DNA of 8,854 nucleotides. Origin: DATAWZ01 sp036266975 (GTDB lineage Bacteria; Actinomycetota; Thermoleophilia; Solirubrobacterales; Solirubrobacteraceae). A program made the translations under genes and the position numbers. Where the stretch lies: positions 1 through 8,854 of the forward strand of contig DATAWZ010000131.1 of the NCBI GenBank assembly GCA_036266975.1, read 5' to 3'. How positions within the stretch are numbered: position 1 is the stretch's first letter; each line of letters opens with the position of its first letter. Under the pieces are notes generated by a model. It was given only the letters and a program-made list of their open reading frames with translations, was not told the DNA's origin and ran no database searches. Shown here in pieces: positions 6,346 through 8,854 of the stretch.

Positions 6346-6390
6346 CCGAGGCGTCCGCAGAAGCGATCCCGACCTGCGGCGAGGGGTAGG

Positions 6391-6723
6391 ATGACCGTGC
6401 CGCGGATGAGGAGGGTGGACAAGGCTGTCCGCCAGGTGCTCGGCGACGCGCTGGCCGGGGAGCTCCACGATCCGCGAATCGGATTCGTGACCGTGACCTC
6501 CGTCAAGACCAGCCCCGATCTCCGCCACGCTCGCGTCTGGGTGAGCGTGCTCGGCCCGGAGGATCGACGCGTCGACGCACTCGAGGCGCTCGAGCACGCC
6601 CACGGGCACCTGCAGAGCCGGCTCGCCGCCGAGCTTCGCCTGAAGCGCACGCCCACGCTCGAGTTCGCCTACGACGACACGACCGACCGCGCGCTGCGCA
6701 TCGAGGGGCTGCTCGGGCAGTGA
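6391..6723 (+). CDS. rbfA: 30S ribosome-binding factor A
   Basis: 110 residues, a typical RbfA size. RbfA binds immature 30S near the 5' helix of 16S rRNA, assists late maturation and supports growth in the cold. The single KH-like domain shows the family landmarks: RMRRVDKAVRQVLGDAL, then DPRIGFVTVTSVKTSPDLRH (47-66), VSVLG, and LRLKRTPTLEFAYDDTTDRA before RIEGLL. GAGGGG at 6381-6386 lies 4 nt before the ATG; an internal ATG at 6406 is a less likely start. A 45-bp gap separates it from infB, the longest within the operon; it holds only a weak 6-bp inverted repeat (CCGCAG 6355-6360 / CTGCGG 6374-6379). The stop overlaps the next start (GTGA). Confidence 0.96.
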   Translation: MTVPRMRRVDKAVRQVLGDALAGELHDPRIGFVTVTSVKTSPDLRHARVWVSVLGPEDRRVDALEALEHAHGHLQSRLAAELRLKRTPTLEFAYDDTTDRALRIEGLLGQ

Positions 6724-7727
6724 CCGCCGCGGAGATCACCGCCCGCGAGGAGGTGCTGGCGCTGATCCGCGGCAGCGACCGTTTCGTTCTGGTCACGCAC
6801 GAGAACCCCGACGGCGACGCGCTCGGGTCGCTGCTGGCCATGCACGGGGTGCTCACCGCGCTCGGCAAGGACGCACTGATGTTCCTCGACGCCGACGAGC
6901 TCCCGCTGCCGTTGGAGTACCGCTTCCTGCCGCTGCAGGAGATCGCCACCGACCTGCCGGGCGACGTGAGCGACCGCACCGTGATCTTCCTGGACTGCGG
7001 GAACATCGAGCGCAACCCGGCGGCGGTCCTGCGCGACGGCGCCCACCTGATCAACGTCGACCACCACCACGACAACACGCGCTTTGGCAGCGTCAACCTG
7101 GTCGTCCCGAGCGCCTCGTGCACCGCCGAGATCGTCTGGGACCTCATGCGCGAGCTCGCGGTCGAGCCCGTCGGCTCGGTGGCCGACGCGCTCTACGTGG
7201 CCCTGGTCACCGACACGGGCCGCTTCATGTACTCCAACACCGGCCCGCGCGCCCACCGCATGGCCGCCGAGCTGATCGCCACCGGCGTGAACGTCCAGAG
7301 CATCTACCGGCACCTGTACGAGGACGTGCCCTACGCGAAGATCCAGCTGCTCGGCCGCGCGCTCGCGCACGTGCGTCGCTACGACGACGGCCGGCTGACC
7401 ATCTCCTGGCTGGACGCCGAGGACTTCGAGGCCGCCGGCGCCGAGGACAGCTACAGCGAGGGCTTCATCGACCACCTGCGGGCCGTGCGCGGCACCCGGG
7501 TGGCCGCGCTCGTGCGCGACGTCGCCGGGCGCGACCGCGGCGCGGCGCGCAAGGTCTCGCTGCGCAGCTCCGACGAGGGGGTCGACGTCTCGGCGATCGC
7601 CCGCGCCCTGGGCGGCGGCGGGCACCCGCGGGCGGCCGGTTTCTCCACGCAGCTGGCGCTCGACGACATCGCCGACGCGCTGCGCGGCGCGATGGCCGCC
7701 CAGCTCGAGGCCTCGGCCGTCGCCTGA
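6720..7727 (+). CDS. nrnA: DHH-family phosphoesterase, NrnA-type oligoribonuclease / pAp phosphatase
   Basis: 335 residues with GTG start in a 4-nt overlap with rbfA. NrnA enzymes degrade 2-5-nt RNA oligomers and dephosphorylate 3'-phosphoadenosine 5'-phosphate; actinobacterial homologues can also act on cyclic dinucleotides. DHH domain (about 1-190): THENPDGDALGS (His27, Asp31, Asp33), FLDCGN (Asp92), VDHHHDN (Asp114, His115, His116) and TDTGRF (Asp165), the full set of Mn-binding residues. DHHA1 domain (about 225-325): KVSLRSS and VDVSAIARALGGGGHPRAAG, the GGGHxxAAG substrate loop. The gene sits between rbfA and truB as in many actinobacteria, where it joins RNA turnover to ribosome maturation. 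The exact substrate (nanoRNA, pAp or cyclic dinucleotide products) cannot be told from sequence. Confidence 0.94.
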   Translation: MTAAEITAREEVLALIRGSDRFVLVTHENPDGDALGSLLAMHGVLTALGKDALMFLDADELPLPLEYRFLPLQEIATDLPGDVSDRTVIFLDCGNIERNPAAVLRDGAHLINVDHHHDNTRFGSVNLVVPSASCTAEIVWDLMRELAVEPVGSVADALYVALVTDTGRFMYSNTGPRAHRMAAELIATGVNVQSIYRHLYEDVPYAKIQLLGRALAHVRRYDDGRLTISWLDAEDFEAAGAEDSYSEGFIDHLRAVRGTRVAALVRDVAGRDRGAARKVSLRSSDEGVDVSAIARALGGGGHPRAAGFSTQLALDDIADALRGAMAAQLEASAVA

Positions 7728-7734
7728 ACGCCGC

Positions 7735-8604
7735 GTGGACGCGGTCCTGCTCTGCGACAAGCCCGCCGGCTGCAGCTCGCACGACGTCGTCGCCGCGGTA
7801 CGGCGCACGCTGCCCCCGGAGCCCGGCGGGCGCCGGCGCGGCGGCGGGCGGCCCCGGGTCGGTCACGCCGGGACGCTCGACCCGTTCGCCACCGGGCTGC
7901 TGCTCGTGCTGATCGGACGCGCGGCGCGCCTGCAGCGCCTGCTGATGGCGCTGCCCAAGCGCTACGAAGTGGTCGCCCGCCTGGGGGCGAGCTCGAGCAC
8001 CGGCGACCCGGAAGGGGAGATCACCCTCACCGGGCGGATCCCGCCCGACCCACCGCCGCTGCCCACCGGCGAGGTGCGACAGCGCCCGCCGGCCTACTCG
8101 GCGGTGCACGTCGACGGCGAGCGCGCCTACGTTCTCGCCCGGCGGGGCGAGGTGGTGGAGATGCCCGAACGCGTCGTGCACGTCGATCGCTTCGAGCAGC
8201 AGTGGCGCGCGGGCGAGCGCGCGGCCTTTCTCATCGAGTGCTCGAGCGGGACCTACGTGCGCTCGCTGATCGCCGACCTCGGCGACGCCTACTGCGAGCA
8301 GCTGCGCCGCACGGCGATCGGGCCGTTCCGGGTCAGCGAGGCGATCGCTCCACCGCGGTCAGACCAGCCACCCTCCTGGTGCGACTCAGCGCTCACCCTG
8401 CAGCAGGCACTTACATCCTTTATCCCCTCAGTGGAGCTCACCGGGGACCCGGCGCGTCGCGCGTCCCACGGTTCGCCGGTCCCGGATCCGGGGGGCGAGC
8501 GGGACGGGCCGGTCGTGCTGCTCGACGAGCGGGGCGTGGTCGCGGTGGCCGAGCCCGCCCCCGGCGGGCTGCTCCGTCCGGTGATCGGCCTTCGGCCTTC
8601 GTGA
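7735..8604 (+). CDS. truB: tRNA pseudouridine(55) synthase TruB
   Basis: 289 residues from a GTG start 7 nt after nrnA; there is no strong Shine-Dalgarno, so coupling is likely. TruB isomerises U55 in the T-loop of tRNAs and acts as a tRNA-folding chaperone. Motifs: LLCDKPAGCSSHDVV (5-19), GHAGTLDPFATGLLLV (43-58) with catalytic Asp49, KRYEV (75-79), QRPPAYSAVHVDGERAY (116-132), and SSGTYVRSLIADLG (170-183). The segment between EGEI and PPAYSA is about 6 residues shorter than in E. coli TruB, and the usual helix is replaced by PPDPPPLPTG. The C-terminal part (about 222-289) is PUA-like. Codons from about 8346 to 8436 include an unusual number ending in A or T (TCA, CCA, GCA, CTT, ACA, TTT). 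It is the last gene of the operon visible here; ribF, often next, is not found in the remaining sequence. Confidence 0.97.
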   Translation: MDAVLLCDKPAGCSSHDVVAAVRRTLPPEPGGRRRGGGRPRVGHAGTLDPFATGLLLVLIGRAARLQRLLMALPKRYEVVARLGASSSTGDPEGEITLTGRIPPDPPPLPTGEVRQRPPAYSAVHVDGERAYVLARRGEVVEMPERVVHVDRFEQQWRAGERAAFLIECSSGTYVRSLIADLGDAYCEQLRRTAIGPFRVSEAIAPPRSDQPPSWCDSALTLQQALTSFIPSVELTGDPARRASHGSPVPDPGGERDGPVVLLDERGVVAVAEPAPGGLLRPVIGLRPS

Positions 8605-8607
8605 GGG

Positions 8608-8657
8608 AAAAAGCGAGGGGCCCGGCTCGCCGGCCTCCGGCCGGCTGCGCCACCCTC
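8608..8657 (-). terminator. second tandem intrinsic terminator-like hairpin, minus strand
   Basis: Identical to the copy at 8665-8714, with five T on the minus strand (complement of 8608-8612), ending 3 bp from the truB stop. Two terminators in series would strongly block antisense transcription into truB. Confidence 0.6.
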
Positions 8658-8664
8658 GTAGTCT

Positions 8665-8714
8665 AAAAAGCGAGGGGCCCGGCTCGCCGGCCTCCGGCCG
8701 GCTGCGCCACCCTC
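8665..8714 (-). terminator. intrinsic terminator-like hairpin, first after the minus-strand gene
   Basis: On the minus strand GAGGG pairs with CCCTC, GGC with GCC and GCCGGCC with GGCCGGC around loop GGA. The stem is followed by GC and five T (complement of 8665-8669). It begins 26 bp after the stop of the minus-strand gene, well placed to end its transcript before truB. On the plus strand no T-tract follows, so it is a poorer terminator for truB. Confidence 0.65.
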
Positions 8715-8739
8715 CTAGTGGGAAAATAACGTCCGAGCA

Positions 8740-8854
8740 CTACGCGGCCTGCTGCAGCGTGACGGTGTGCCCGAGGCGTTGGAGCTGGGCGACCAGGCGC
8801 CGGGTTTGGCGTTCGGGGTCGCGGCGGGCGTAGTACTCGCCGCCGAGGTCGTTG
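8740..8854 (-). CDS. C-terminus of a probable transposase (partial, runs off the window)
   Basis: Only the last 37 codons and the TAG stop (complement of 8740-8742) are in the window. The minus-strand frame reads NDLGGEYYARRDPERQ then TRRLVAQLQRLGHTVTLQQAA, with G/C-rich third positions as in real genes here. The pattern DLGxxYYxRRDPER...LVxQLxxLGHxVTL matches what I remember as the C-terminal tail of several actinobacterial insertion-sequence transposases; the IS family cannot be fixed from this fragment. The catalytic domain lies outside the window, so activity cannot be judged. It is convergent with truB and separated from it by the repeat/terminator pair. Another protein ending in a similar helix-strand tail cannot be excluded. 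Confidence 0.5.
   Translation of the reverse strand, partial: NDLGGEYYARRDPERQTRRLVAQLQRLGHTVTLQQAA

Larger units (their letters stand above)
8608..8714 (-). repeat. tandem pair of palindromic repeats (locus 2)
   Basis: Two 50-bp copies, 8608-8657 and 8665-8714 (period 57), are identical. Read on the minus strand each starts GAGGGTGGCGCAGCC, has the palindrome GCCGGCC-GGA-GGCCGGC, then GAGCCGGGCCCCTC, then GCTTTTT. They are the same family as 1776-1890, in inverse orientation and with loop GGA instead of GTTG. Perfect identity between the copies suggests recent duplication or gene conversion. They fill the space between truB and the minus-strand gene, with a spacer starting TAGT after each copy (plus strand). 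Confidence 0.93.

Noticed and set aside
6355..6379. 6-bp inverted repeat CCGCAG/CTGCGG between infB and rbfA
   Set aside because: Short stem with a 13-nt loop and no T-tract; expected by chance in this composition.
8438..8653. Minus-strand frame of 71 codons over the repeat and truB end
   Set aside because: It begins in the repeat and is antisense to the TruB C-terminus; low-complexity Arg/Pro/Ala product.
1..8854. CRISPR array, tRNA or rRNA genes, attachment sites
   Set aside because: No regularly spaced direct repeats with unique spacers, no cloverleaf or rRNA landmarks seen; the only tandem repeats are the two palindromic pairs.

Overview
The window is GC-rich DNA with strongly G/C-ending codons. 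It carries the conserved bacterial transcription/translation cluster rimP-nusA-ylxR-infB-rbfA-nrnA-truB, all on the + strand, preceded by a short coaBC-TPR operon. The composition, the gene order and the actinobacterial style of the proteins suggest a high-GC actinobacterium. A deep-branching lineage such as Thermoleophilia/Solirubrobacterales is my best guess, but that is inference from memory and not shown by the sequence.

Layout. Bases 1-145 are non-coding and hold a 15-bp hairpin and a strong Shine-Dalgarno. Bases 146-1776 hold coaBC (coenzyme A synthesis) and a three-repeat TPR protein whose start overlaps the coaBC stop (ATGA). Bases 1776-2024 are intergenic: first a tandem pair of GC-rich palindromic repeats, then an extended -10 promoter, then an ~85-nt leader with two mutually exclusive structures (a 7-bp antiterminator-like stem and a 9-bp intrinsic terminator with eight T). 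Bases 2025-8604 hold rimP, nusA, ylxR, infB, rbfA, an NrnA-type DHH phosphoesterase and truB, with gaps of at most 45 bp and two 4-nt overlaps. Bases 8605-8739 hold a second tandem pair of the same repeat family in the opposite orientation, ending in T-tracts on the minus strand. Bases 8740-8854 hold the 3' end of a minus-strand gene that looks like a transposase C-terminus.

How the genes work together. RimP and RbfA mature the 30S subunit, IF2 delivers initiator tRNA, NusA controls pausing and termination, TruB makes tRNA pseudouridine 55 and NrnA clears short RNA oligomers and pAp. The operon thus couples transcription control, ribosome maturation and RNA turnover, and the leader before rimP appears to set how much polymerase enters it.

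Most interesting points: the rimP leader with its competing stems, which I do not recognise as a named RNA family; a Cys/His zinc-knuckle-like tail on NusA; ylxR, which seems to lack a canonical start and has an ATA ideally placed after a Shine-Dalgarno; and the inverted pairs of palindromic repeats that bracket the whole operon.
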